From assembly GCA_951813015.1 (NCBI GenBank), contig CATOTG010000013.1:19854-83853 (forward strand): 64,000 nucleotides of DNA, in the 5' to 3' direction. Shown here piece after piece: positions 43,906 to 53,900 of this stretch. This DNA comes from an uncultured Thermoanaerobaculia bacterium (GTDB lineage Bacteria; Acidobacteriota; Thermoanaerobaculia; Multivoradales; Multivoraceae). The translations under genes and the position numbers were made by a program. Each line of letters starts with the position of its first letter. The first letter of the stretch is position 1. The notes beneath the pieces were generated by a model that saw only the letters and a list, made by a program, of their open reading frames with translations, was not told where the DNA came from and did not search any database.

Positions 43906-44006
43906 GGGCGGGTTGCCGCCGGGGACGGTGATCATCTCGGGTCGCCAGGACCGGCGCCTCGTTTTCGGCGGAGCCCAACCAACCGGCGCGCGAGGACCGC
44001 GGCGCC

Positions 44007-45494
44007 TCAGTGTCCCGGGGGCGGAACGAAACCGTCCAGCCGCTCGCTCAGGCGGCGGGCCAGGTCGAGGGTCGTCCGGTCTTCCAGGAACGGACCGGCG
44101 ATCTGGAGGCCGACCGGCAGGCCGTCCGGGGCGGCGCCGGCCGGGATCACGGTCGCAGGCAGGCAGGCGACGCCGGTCAGGCCGACCCAGAGGGTCTGTT
44201 CACCGTAGGGTCGTTGCTCGCCGTTGACGGTGATTCGCCGTGCGCCCATCGGCTTGCTGTGGTCGTGGGGAATCGCCGTCGTCGGCAGGCAGGGCAGGAG
44301 CACGGCGTCCCATTCCTTGAAGAAGTCGTGCCACTTGCGGCGCATCTGGAGCCGGCGCTCGTTCGCCGACAGCCAGGCGCGGTGCCGCTGGGAGGCCCAA
44401 CGCGCGGCCAGAGCGCCTTCCTCGTCCTCCCGCATGCCGCGCTCGGCGAGGTCCTCGATCTCCTGGTGGCTGAAGCCGCCGCACATCGCGGCGCCCAGCA
44501 GTTGTCCGAAGACGCGGGTTGCGTAGTCGAAGGTGAAGTCGGGCCGGGCCTCGCGGTCGACGGTGGCGCCGGCGCCTTCCAGCTCGTCGGCCGCCGCTTC
44601 GAGTCGCTCCCGGACCGCATCGTCGATCGGGCAGGAGGTCTCCTCCAGCCACACCGCGACCCGGTAGTCGGCGATGTTCCCGTGGCGCGGCGGCGGCAGG
44701 TCCAGACGGTAGCCGGGGGCGTGCCAATCGTCGGGCCCGGCGAGGATGTCGAGGCCGAGCTCCAGATCCCCGACGCTGCGCGCCATCGGCCCGGCGACCG
44801 CGATGTCGGCCTGCGTCAAGGTGCCGGGCGGCCCCGGGATCTGCCCGAGCGCCGGCACGATGCCGTAGCTCGGCTTGTGCCCGAAGACGCCGCAGGTCGA
44901 GGCGGGACCGCGGATCGAGCCGCCGATGTCGCTGCCGAGTTCAAGCGGCGTCAGTCCGGCCGCCAGTGCCGCGGCCGCGCCGCCCGAGGAACCGCCGGGC
45001 GTCCGTTCCAGGTTCCAGGGGTTGTTCGTCTGGCCGAACACGGCGTTGTAGCTCTGCGTGTCGCCGGCGTAGATGGGCAGGTTCGTCTTGCCGAAGATGA
45101 CGGCGCCGGCCGCGCGCAGCCGGGCCACGGGCGCCGCGTCGACCTCCGGAACGTGACCGCCGAGTTCGGGCGCGCCGGACGTCGTGCGCATGCCGACGGT
45201 CTGGAAGGAGTCCTTGATCGTCATCGCGACGCCGTGAAGCGGTCCGAGCGCACGACCCTCGGCCAGCGCGCGGTCCGCGGCGTCCGCCTCCCGCCGGGCC
45301 CGTTCCGCGTCGACGGTCACGACGGCGTTGAGCGGCGGGTTGAGCCGCTCCATCCGGTCGAGCAGAAGTTCCAGGTAGTCGCGCGACGAGATGACGTTGC
45401 CGCGGATGGCCCTGGCGGTCTGCTCTGCCGACCAGCGGAAGGCGTTGCCGGCGGAGGAGGGAGGTTGGGCCGATCGACTGGAATTGTCGTCCAT
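44007..45494 (-). CDS. amidase (amidase-signature family)
   Basis: 495 residues from the ATG at 45494 (MDDNSSRSAQ); the open frame goes up to 45656 but adds an atypical stretch. The Ser-cisSer-Lys triad is visible: Lys94 (TIKDSFQ), cis-Ser169 (PGGSSGG) and Ser193 (GSDIGGSIRGPAS), with the normal 24-residue Ser-Ser spacing. The family hydrolyses amides of widely varied kinds; the substrate is unknown. GatA is an alternative, but no gatC or gatB neighbour is present. Confidence 0.88.
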   Translation of the reverse strand: MDDNSSRSAQPPSSAGNAFRWSAEQTARAIRGNVISSRDYLELLLDRMERLNPPLNAVVTVDAERARREADAADRALAEGRALGPLHGVAMTIKDSFQTVGMRTTSGAPELGGHVPEVDAAPVARLRAAGAVIFGKTNLPIYAGDTQSYNAVFGQTNNPWNLERTPGGSSGGAAAALAAGLTPLELGSDIGGSIRGPASTCGVFGHKPSYGIVPALGQIPGPPGTLTQADIAVAGPMARSVGDLELGLDILAGPDDWHAPGYRLDLPPPRHGNIADYRVAVWLEETSCPIDDAVRERLEAAADELEGAGATVDREARPDFTFDYATRVFGQLLGAAMCGGFSHQEIEDLAERGMREDEEGALAARWASQRHRAWLSANERRLQMRRKWHDFFKEWDAVLLPCLPTTAIPHDHSKPMGARRITVNGEQRPYGEQTLWVGLTGVACLPATVIPAGAAPDGLPVGLQIAGPFLEDRTTLDLARRLSERLDGFVPPPGH

Positions 45495-45839
45495 CGGGCA
45501 CAGGCTAGCAGCGAGCGGCATGAGTCGCTCTTCGTCTGCGCGGCCATCCATCGCGCACGTCGTTGCGCCATCCGTGTGCCCGATGACTCGCACCCGGAGG
45601 TGGTTCGGGTGTGGCGCGGTTCTCGACGCCTTGGAACGCAGGACGTGAGCCCCCACTCGGCGCGAAGCACTGGAATCCGGAATGGTCCTGCGGCTGGCAG
45701 CTTCGGCGGGATTGACATGGCGCGGTTCTTGCTACTCTGACGTGGCGTCAATCCCGATCAAGGTCGCTCCCCACCAGGCGGGGCTGGGGCCGCAGATGGA
45801 GTCTGCGACAGGTTCGCCGGCGCTGCAAAGGAGAATGAA
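45495..45839. other. 345-nt divergent intergenic region
   Basis: No gene is called. It holds a sigma54-like promoter (45718-45733) and an overlapping TTGACA for the + strand VWFA genes. The rest, nearer the amidase, shows nothing recognisable. Confidence 0.6.
45718..45733 (+). promoter_or_regulatory. candidate sigma54 (-24/-12) promoter for the VWFA genes
   Basis: TGGCGCGGTTCTTGCT matches the consensus TGGCACG-N4-TTGCW with one change. The GG and GC pairs are exactly 12 nt apart, as sigma54 promoters require. The start of transcription would be near 45744, leaving a leader of about 96 nt. A TTGACA (45712-45717) just upstream lacks a good -10 at 16-18 nt. Confidence 0.45.
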
Positions 45840-47697
45840 ATGATGCATGCCCTGAAGGAAGACAGGTTGGTCGCCGTCGGTCGCAGTGAGGGAGGCGGTC
45901 GCAGGGAAGTCGCAGGGAAGGAAACTGCGCGGCGCGGTTCACCTGTCGCCCGGTCTCTCTGTCGCTTCCGGCTCGCGCTCGCGCTTGCGCTCGCGGTCGG
46001 CGCGTTCGGCCCGCAACTCACGGCGCAGGTGCTGGAGCCCCTGTCTCCGTCCGAACTCGTGTTCGGCGAGGAGATCAACGTCCGCGTGGTCAATCGAGGT
46101 CGTGGTCGGGGACCGCGAGGGGAACCGTGTCCGGGGGTTGAGTCGGGACGACTTCCGGATCCTCGTTGACGGCGAGGAGGTCGCCGTGCAGTACTTCAGC
46201 GAGGTCAGAAGCCGCGAGGTGGTCGCCGGCGACGCCGGCGAGACGCCGCCGGCGGTGGCAGAAGGCGGCGCGGTGGCAACGAACTACGTCCTGTTCGTCG
46301 ACGACGACCACACCCAGGAGGCCTTCAGGCGGCAGGTGCTGTACGGCTTCAGGGACAGTCTGGATGGACTTCCCACGCAGGATCGGATCGCTGTCGTCGT
46401 GCAGAGCCGGAATCGCCTGGAGCTCCTGGGTCCGTTCACACGGGACCGGGAAGAGACGCGCGCCGCGCTGGAGGAGCTGGACCGCGGCGGACGCTTCGGC
46501 GGTGTTGCTCAGATCGACGACCTCTCCTTCATCGGCGCCACGGGAGCGGGCGGTTCGTCGAGTCTGGCAACGGGCGCCTCCCTGGAGCTTGTGCCTGGTG
46601 CGACTGGCGAGCCGGATGCTCTTCGTGAGTGCCGGGACATTCGTGCCGACAGACCGTTCGACCCTGCCGACAGGCAGATCGATGCAGCCTTGGACCGCCT
46701 CTCCGCTGCTGGCTTCGACACGGTCGCGGACCGCCTGTCCGCTGCCGGCATGTCGCTCATCGAGATGACGCCGCGGTGCCTGGTGGACGACGCGATGGCT
46801 TCGATCCTGGAGCGGGACCTGACCTTGTCGGTCAACGCGGTGACCTCCGCCATGCGCGCGCTTGAACAGCCGGAAGGGCGAAGCGTACTTCTCCTGCTGG
46901 CGGGCCGCTGGCCGACCGGCGAGATCCGCGTCGGGCGCTCGGGCGCCGAACTGGGTACGGAGTTGGACTTGCTGGACGGTCTGATCGATACGGCGAATCT
47001 GCTGGGCTACACCGTGTATCCGATGGATCAGCAGGGCGGCCTGCCGTCGGTGCGGTGGTGGGGCAATCTCCGCTACATCGCCCGTGAGACCGGCGGGGTG
47101 GCCTTCATGGCCGGAAGCAACCTGGACGCTCTGGAGCGGGTGAGCAGAGACACGTCGAGCTACTACTGGCTCGGCTTCGTGCCCGAGTACCGGCGGGACG
47201 ACCGGGTCCACGACATCGAGGTCGACGTCCTGCGGCCGGGACTCAGGGTTCGAGCGCGGCGCGGATACGTGGACCTGTCCCGAAGTGCCCAGGCGGACAT
47301 CGAGGTGCAACGCACGTTGCTCTTCCCGCCGCAGAAGGAACCCGCCGCCGCGGTCCTCAAGGCTTGGGTCGGCGCCCCGAGGAAGCTCGGTCGGCGCATG
47401 ATGGCGGTCCCTATCGACTTGGAGGTGCCGCTCGGGATGTTTGCCGCGTTGCCATACGGAGCGGAGTACGTGCAGCGGTTGGAGGTCCGTTTCGCTACGA
47501 TCGATGACGCCGGCTGGCGGGCCGAGCAGGCGGCGATTCCGCTTGACGTGCGGAGCGATTCGGCCCCGGATCCGGGCGCCGTGTTCGACTACTACACCGA
47601 GGTGACTCTCCGCCGCGAGCCCCACGTCGTCGTCGTCACGGTCCACGATCCCGTTTCCCGCCAGACCGTCAGCGCGCGAGTGGAAGTCGCGCCGTGA
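45840..47697 (+). CDS. VWFA-related (Acidobacterial-type) exported protein 1, apparent frameshift at 46091-46096
   Basis: The ATG at 45840, behind AAGGAG, starts a signal-bearing protein (FRLALALALAVGAFGPQLTAQ) that runs to VFGEEINVRVVN. The sequence then needs the next frame, which continues EVVVGDREGNRVRGLSRDDF to the stop at 47697. The paralogue downstream reads FFGEEIDVRVVNVEAVVEDG without a break, so about two nt are missing (or one is extra) near 46091-46096. The body matches the VWFA-related domain common in Acidobacteriota: NYVLFVDDDHTQ, then SYYWLGFVPEYRRDDRVHDI and RARRGYVDLS. The canonical MIDAS DxSxS is replaced by FVDDDHT. Function unknown. Confidence 0.8.
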
Positions 47698-47712
47698 GAC
47701 AATGGCTGTTGC

Positions 47713-49566
47713 ATGGCGTCCAGAGAGTGCAGGCAGCCTAACCCGGCCGGTGGCGGAAGTCGCGCTGGATTCGCGCGGCCACGCGTCCCGCATCGTGCTT
47801 CCAGGCCGCCCTGGTTCCCTGGATCAAGGGCGGCCCGGCATGCTCCCTCATCGTGCCTTGCTGGACGGCCGCCCCGCCGTTCCCGGTGCGACGCGGACCT
47901 CTGCCGCGGGCTGCCAGCCGGGATTGCGTACGGACGCAGGGCGCCGGCGGCCCTGGGCATCGTGCTGTGCCTTGGTCTGCCGCTTTCGGCGAGCGCCCAG
48001 ACGACGGGCCGGGAACCGCCCGACGATCTTTTCTTCGGCGAGGAGATCGACGTCCGCGTGGTCAACGTGGAGGCGGTGGTCGAGGACGGGGACGGCAACC
48101 GCGTCAACGGGCTGACCGCCGACGACTTCCTGATCTTCGTGGACGGGCTCGAGGTCGACATCGATTACTTCACCGAGATTCTCGAGAACCGGGCGGTCGA
48201 GAGGGGGGCGGGACGGGCGCCTCCCGCGATCGGCGACGGGGAGTCCGTTCCGACGAACTACCTGCTGTTCATCGACGACGACCACACGCTGGCGTCGTCG
48301 CGGCGGCCGGTGCTCAGGGGGTTCGCGGACCAACTGGCTCATCTCGGCCTTGACGATCGGGTGGCGGTCGTCGCGCAGGCTCACGGGCGGCTCGAACTGC
48401 TCAGCCCGTTCACGACCGACCGCGGGAAGATTCGGACCGCCCTCCGCGAGCTGGAACGCAGCCGTCGCTTCGACGGCAGCCTCCGTTCGCCTCAAGCGGC
48501 CCGGCAGCGGTTGCTGAGCGATTCCCGGGTGGCGCCGCCGCCCGGCGCCCGCATCGAGGCGGACCTGACCTCCGTTGCAGGCGACCTGCCTTCCATCATC
48601 AGGCCGGCGCCTTCATCGCTGACCCAGGCGCGGATGGAAACGCTCGCGCGCGACCTGGAGTTCTCGATCACCGCCGTCACCGCTACGCTGAGCGCACTCG
48701 ATGCGCCGGCGGGGCGCAAGGTGCTGCTGCTCCTGGCCGGCCAGTGGCCCGTCGGAGTCTTCCGGCCGGGCGGACAGGGGATCGGCCTGCGCTCGGACCG
48801 GGAGATGCTGTCCGCCCTGAGCGACGCGGCGAATCTGCTGGGCTACACCGTGTACCCGGTGGATCAGGTCTCGGCGCCGAATCCCCGCCTGTGGGACAAC
48901 CTGAGGGAGCTCGCGCGCGCCACCGGCGGCAGGGCGTACCTGGCGGGATCGAACCTGGCGGCGATGGCGCGGGTCAGTTCGGACGTCGCGAACTACTACT
49001 GGCTCGGCTTCGTGCCCGAGTACCGGCGCGACGATCGGGCGCACGACCTGCGGGTCGAGGTGCTGCGGCCCGGCCTGCGGGTGCGTTCCCGCCGGGGTTA
49101 TGTCGACCTTGCGCGGCGGGCCGAGGCCGACATGGAGACCCGGAGCCGACTCCTGTTCCCCGAGCCGAACCGCAGGCCCGCGGAACCCGTCCTGCGGGTC
49201 GAGATCGGCAGGCCCGAGCCGACGGGACTACGCAAGATGCGCGTGCCGATCACGGTCTTCGTGCCGGTCGGCCACTTTCCCCTCGTGCCATGGGAGGATC
49301 AGTTCCTCGCCAGGCTGGAACTGAGGTTCGCGGTCGTCGACCGGAACGGCCAGCAGGCGGGACTGCCACTGATTCCCATCCAGCTGCGCGGGCGGGCCAG
49401 ACCGGCGCCGGACGCGGTCATGCCGTACGACGCGACCCTGACGCTCCGGCGGAAGCCGCATGATCTCGTCGTGTCGATCCATGACCCGTTGAGCCGACGG
49501 ACCGTCAGTACACGGACGCAGATCCGTTTCAGAATGGACCCGACGACGACCGGCGGATTGCCGTGA
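47713..49566 (+). CDS. VWFA-related (Acidobacterial-type) exported protein 2
   Basis: Up to 617 residues; the real start is unclear because the first 75 residues from the ATG at 47713 are Arg/Pro-rich. The signal peptide ALGIVLCLGLPLSASAQ comes later, so a non-ATG start near 47920 is plausible. The remainder parallels protein 1: FFGEEIDVRVVNVEAVVEDG, DDFLIFVDGLEVDIDYFTEI, NYLLFIDDDHTLASSRRP, NYYWLGFVPEYRRDDRAHDL, RSRRGYVDLARRAE. It is a tandem paralogue 15 nt after the first. The stop overlaps the GTG of the VOC gene (GTGA), so the two are coupled. Confidence 0.82.
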   Translation: MASRECRQPNPAGGGSRAGFARPRVPHRASRPPWFPGSRAARHAPSSCLAGRPPRRSRCDADLCRGLPAGIAYGRRAPAALGIVLCLGLPLSASAQTTGREPPDDLFFGEEIDVRVVNVEAVVEDGDGNRVNGLTADDFLIFVDGLEVDIDYFTEILENRAVERGAGRAPPAIGDGESVPTNYLLFIDDDHTLASSRRPVLRGFADQLAHLGLDDRVAVVAQAHGRLELLSPFTTDRGKIRTALRELERSRRFDGSLRSPQAARQRLLSDSRVAPPPGARIEADLTSVAGDLPSIIRPAPSSLTQARMETLARDLEFSITAVTATLSALDAPAGRKVLLLLAGQWPVGVFRPGGQGIGLRSDREMLSALSDAANLLGYTVYPVDQVSAPNPRLWDNLRELARATGGRAYLAGSNLAAMARVSSDVANYYWLGFVPEYRRDDRAHDLRVEVLRPGLRVRSRRGYVDLARRAEADMETRSRLLFPEPNRRPAEPVLRVEIGRPEPTGLRKMRVPITVFVPVGHFPLVPWEDQFLARLELRFAVVDRNGQQAGLPLIPIQLRGRARPAPDAVMPYDATLTLRRKPHDLVVSIHDPLSRRTVSTRTQIRFRMDPTTTGGLP

Positions 49567-50024
49567 GCCTTATCGACGGCGTCGGCGGCGCCTTCATCTT
49601 CAGTGAGGATCCTGGGAGCCTCGCCGGCTGGTACGCGAAGCACCTGGGCATCGAGTTCGAGGGAGGAGAGGAGTTCGGCGCCTTCTACGTCCGCTACGTG
49701 GCGTCGGACCCGGACGACGCCGGCCGGGTCGTGGACACGACCTTCGCGATCATGAAGGCGAAGGCGCCGGTGCCCAGGATGGCCGCCAACCGGGGCGCCG
49801 GGCCGGGAGACATGTACGGCGACCAGCCGTTCATGGTCAACCTGCGGGTTCGGGATCTGGATGCGGTGCTGGAACACCTGGCAGAACGGGGCGTCGAGCC
49901 GTTGCGCCGGGACGACGAGGGCTATGCCGTGTTCGCGTGGATCCGGGACGCGGAGGGAAACCGGGTCGAGTTGTATCAGCCCGGACCGGAGCCTCAGCCG
50001 AGTCCGGACGGGGCTGGCGACTGA
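49563..50024 (+). CDS. VOC-superfamily (glyoxalase/bleomycin-resistance-like) protein
   Basis: 153 residues forming a single VOC module: GGAFIFSEDPGSLAGWYAKHLG at the start, MVNLRVRDLDAVLEHLAERG, and AWIRDAEGNRVELYQPG with the usual C-terminal Glu ligand. The first ligand position (GAFIFSED) lacks the common His. The GTG start overlaps the preceding VWFA gene's stop. Substrate unknown. Confidence 0.82.
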   Translation: MSLIDGVGGAFIFSEDPGSLAGWYAKHLGIEFEGGEEFGAFYVRYVASDPDDAGRVVDTTFAIMKAKAPVPRMAANRGAGPGDMYGDQPFMVNLRVRDLDAVLEHLAERGVEPLRRDDEGYAVFAWIRDAEGNRVELYQPGPEPQPSPDGAGD

Positions 50025-50136
50025 GGCCCGACCGCGGGGGCCGGCGTCTCGGGCCACAAGCGGCGGCCGCAAGCCGCGGAGAAGAACGCCGCCGACCGGA
50101 AGAAGGCTCCAGACCCCCGTCGAGCGGAATCGCGGC

Positions 50137-50658
50137 CTATTGAAGCCCTTGACAGGCGCTCTGCGCGCCGGTCGGGTCCATGGCGTCGGCACCCTCGGCA
50201 ATGTAGGCGATCCTGCCGTCCTTGCCGACCACGTAGGTCACGCGCCTGGCGATTCCGGCGTACTGCTCCATCGTCCCGCCGTACTGATTGATCACGGCGG
50301 CGTCGACGTCGCTCAGGAGCGTGAAGTCAAGCCCCAGGTCCGCGGCGAACTTCTTGTTGTCCTCCAGCTTGTCGGCGCTGATGCCGAAGACGATCGAGTC
50401 CGTGTCCACGAAGTCCGAGATACCAGCCTGGTACCCGTTCATCTGCATCGTTCACCCGCCGGTGAAGGCCTTGGGGAAGAAGGCCAGGACGACGTTCTTC
50501 TCGCCGGCGTAGCTGGACAGGGTCACTTCGGTGCCGTCCGTGCCGGGCAGGGTGAAGTCGGGCGCCGCATCACCCACGTCGGGGGAGGCGCCACTGGCGG
50601 GGGCGGAGGCCAACGCGGCAGCGGCCAGAAGGAGCGCCGAAGGTGTGCAACGGATCAT
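50137..50658 (-). CDS. exported peroxiredoxin with in-frame UGA at the peroxidatic Cys (predicted selenoprotein)
   Basis: 173 residues if the UGA at 50454-50452 (codon 69) is read as selenocysteine. A signal peptide (ALLLAAAALASAPASGA) precedes a BCP/PrxQ-like AhpC-TSA fold: GDAAPDFTLPGTDGTEVTL, VVLAFFPKAFTGG-[UGA]-TMQMNGYQ, VFGISADKLEDNKKFAADLG, FTLLSDVDAAVINQYG, and RVTYVVGKDGRIAYI. The UGA sits exactly where relatives have Cys (the GGCT motif), and the same frame continues for 104 more codons of clear homology. A hairpin with a G-containing apical loop begins 15 nt after the UGA. It would reduce peroxides in the periplasm. The alternative, a nonsense mutation, is less likely given the exact position. 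Confidence 0.82.
50418..50436 (-). promoter_or_regulatory. candidate bacterial SECIS hairpin downstream of the UGA codon
   Basis: In the mRNA, GGGUACC (50436-50430) pairs with GGUAUCU (50424-50418), with two G-U pairs, around the loop AGGCU. The loop starts 23 nt after the UGA. The known bacterial SECIS pattern is an apical loop 16-37 nt after UGA with a G in its first two positions, and both conditions are met. Confidence 0.65.
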
Positions 50659-50802
50659 TGGAATCTCCAGGTCTCAGGTTCGTGCTCCCCATGCTCCCTG
50701 GTGACGGAACTCGCGCCGTGGGAAGCGGGGAACGCACACGAGTGTAGCAGTGCCGTGCGGGGGCGCCTGTAGACTGCGCGGCGCCGACCACAGGAGACTC
50801 CG

Positions 50803-50913
50803 ATGAAGAGCTTGTACGCCTGTCACGAGGGCAATTACGCGATGGGCAACATCATGCGCGGCGCCCGGCTGCTGGAGGCCGACGCAGCGGCCGCTTCCAC
50901 CGGCGGCGAGTAG
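50803..50913 (+). CDS. small hypothetical protein (36 residues)
   Basis: MKSLYACHEGNYAMGNIMRG and 16 more residues, ending TGGE. It is supported mainly by an excellent ribosome site (CAGGAG, 7 nt before the ATG) and a divergent position opposite the peroxiredoxin gene. No domain is recognised. It could be a leader peptide for the haem-protein gene that follows, or the remnant of a longer gene. Confidence 0.4.
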   Translation: MKSLYACHEGNYAMGNIMRGARLLEADAAAASTGGE

Positions 50914-50962
50914 GCGTACCCTGGGCCGCGGCGTCGGCAGCTCTGCGGCGGCGGCCGCGGCA

Positions 50963-53900
50963 GTGGCTTTCACCGCCTGTGCTCCGCCCGCACCCGACGG
51001 GGCGCCGCCGGGCTTCGAAATCCACCCGGCCTTCGAAATCGAACTCGCGGCGGCCGAGCCGGTCGTCGTCGACCCGATCGACCTCGCTTTCGACGAGCGG
51101 GGTCGGGCCTTCGTGCTCGAGCTGCCCGGCTATCCGGACATGGAGCGGCCGGCCCGCATCGCCGCCCTGTCGGATCAAGACGGCGACGGGCGCTGGGACG
51201 TCCGGCGTCTGTTCGCGGACGACCTCGGCATGGCGGACTCGATCCTGCCCTGGCGTCGGGGACTGCTGGTCGCGGCGCCGCCGGACATTCTCTATCTCGA
51301 GGATACGAACGGCGACGGGCGGGCCGACCGGCGTGATGTCCTGCTCAGTGGCTTCGCCGAAGGCAACCCGCAGCACAACGTGAACGCGCTCCGCTACGGC
51401 CTGGACAACTGGATTCACGGTGTCAACGGCGGCAATGGCGCCCGCCCGTTCTGGCCCGACTCTCCAAACGAGGCGATCGACATCGGCCAGGACGATTTCC
51501 GGGTCGACTTCCGGGCCGAGAGGGAGGCGCGCCGCTTCGAGCGGACCGGCCGCGGCGCCGGCGGGTTCGGGATGACCTTCGGCCCCTGGGGCCGGACCTT
51601 CGGCACCCACAACCTGGATCACCTGAGCCAACTCCTCATACCCCGCCGGTACCTCGGTCGATTGCCGGTCTCCCGGCAGAACGCCCGCCTCCGCCTGGCC
51701 CCGCACCCCGATGGCGGTCCCGCCGAACTGTTCCCGATCGGGGACCGGCAGACCCGGCCCAACCACCCGGAGCAGTCGAGCCGGTTCTCCGCGGCCTGCG
51801 CGGTCACCGCGTACGGAGGCGGCGCTTTCCATGTCGCCGGGCTGACGGACCGGGGCCTTGAGGTCTTTGTCGCCGATCCGTCGGCGAACGTGGTGCACCG
51901 GGCGGTTGTCGACACGACTGGCGCGGCCGCCCGGGCGAGTCGCGGGCGGGCGGGCGTCGAGTTCCTGGCCTCGACCGATCCGCTGTTCCGTCCCGTCAAT
52001 CTTCACGTTGGTCCGGATGGCGCCCTCTACGTGCTCGACATGCACCGCGGCGTGATCGAGCACCCGGAGTGGATTCCCGACACGATGGAGGCCGCGCTCG
52101 ACCTGTACGAGGGCGATGAGCGCGGACGGATCTATCGGGTGGTTCCGGCGAGCGGTCTGCCGGCCTGGGCCGAGAACTTCGACGGTTTCGACCGGTCCCG
52201 GCCGGCTGAGCTGATCGAAGCGCTTGGCCACGAAAATCGGTGGCGCCGTCTCACCGCGCAGCGGCTCCTCGTCGAAGACCACCGCGGCGGGCCGCCGGAG
52301 ACGCTGGTCAGAGCCCTGCGGGAGCGCATGACCGGACCGGGCGCCCCGGTGGGCCGCCTCCACGCGATGTGGACGCTGGCCGGTCTCGACGCTCTCGATC
52401 CCGCAGGGCTTCTCGCTCTGCTCCAGGATTCCCATTCGGAGCTCCGCCGGAACGCGTTGCTGGCGGTCGAGGAAACGCCGGGAGCGCCGGCGCCGGGCCT
52501 GGCGGGCGCCGTGGTCGATCTGATCGGGGACCGGGAACCCGGTGTGCGCATGCAGGCGATCCTGACCGCCGGCCTCCTGCTCGAGTCGGAGGCCTTTGCG
52601 GGTCCGGAGTTCGGCGAGGCGGTGGCGGCGGCAGTCGTGGCTGGCATCGTGCGTCCGGGGGGCGAGCAACCCGCCGGGTCGGCGGCGGGAACGATGGCGC
52701 GGCCGGACGACGGACCGTGGCTGCTCCGTGCCGCCGTCTCGGTGCTGGCCGACGACCCGGTGGCGTCGCTCGGACGGCTGCTCGAATCTGGCGGAGAGGG
52801 CGGCGTGGCCGCCGATGTGATCGAGCGGGTGGCGCAGCTCGTCCCCGCGGACCGGATAGGCGAGATGGTCGGGGACCCGGCGGTACTGCGTGCCCTTTCC
52901 GAGCCCGGAAACGATGGCTCCGGTGCGGCTCGCGCCCTCCTTGTCGGGCTCGCCGCGGCCTCTGGCGCGGCGAATGCCGAGGTCGAACGTGCGACGCTGC
53001 TCGGCCCCTTGCGCCGCCTGCGCGCATCGGACGACGACCGTCTTGCCGAGGCAGCCTGGCGCCTGAGCGCGGCGCTGGCCGTCGACGTGGCGACGGAGGA
53101 GCTCGCGCTCCTCGACTGCGCCGGTTGGCGGGCCGCGGACCCGACCCGGGAGATGCGCGAGCGGCTTGGAGCTCTGGCCCTCTTCGGTCTTCGGCGAACG
53201 TGGGGCTCAGGCCGGGAGGAGGCTGTTCCGGATTGCCCCGGAGGCCGGAGTGCCGCGAACCGGATGGCGCTCTCAGGCGGCACGTGGCTGGAGCGGATGG
53301 GCTCTCTGCTCGAGGTTCGTCAGCCGGAGGCGGTGCAGCGAGGCGCGATGGCGGAACTTGCCGCCGCGGAGGAGGGGGCGGTCGCGGCCCACTTGATCGA
53401 GCGTTGGCCCTACCTCGGACCGGCGGCCAGGCGGGATGCGGGCAGCTACCTGATCCGGGGAAGAGGCAGGCACGGCGCGCTTCTCGACGCGCTCGAGAGT
53501 GGACGCATCCGGCTCGGCGAGATGAACTTCATGCTCGAGCGGCGCCGTTTTCTCCTGCGTTCGCCGGACCCGGACGTGCGGCGGCGGGCCGCGGCCCTGT
53601 TCGACGACGCCGGCGTCGTCTCGCGTCCGGAGGCGCTCGCGGCGCTGCGGCCGGCGTTGGAACTCGACGGCGACCCGGAGCGGGGTGGAGGCCTGTTCCT
53701 CGAACTCTGCGCCCGTTGCCATCGCAGCGGGGAGATGGGCGGCGGGCCTGGCCCCGACCTCTCCGGGATCGGCCGCAAGAGCGCCGAGACGCTGATGCAC
53801 GACATCCTGGATCCCAATGCGGCGGTCGACGCCAGCTACGTGAACTACATCGTCGAGACGGTCGAGGGCGATGTCTTCTCGGGGCTCCTGGTGGAGAGGG

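Noticed and set aside
43913..44227. 104-codon + frame between phhA and the amidase
   Set aside because: Mostly antisense to the amidase C-terminus and of low complexity (Arg/Gly-rich).
45712..45738. Sigma70 promoter using TTGACA at 45712
   Set aside because: The only -10-like hexamer, TACTCT, is at 15 nt and matches poorly; the overlapping sigma54 pattern fits better.
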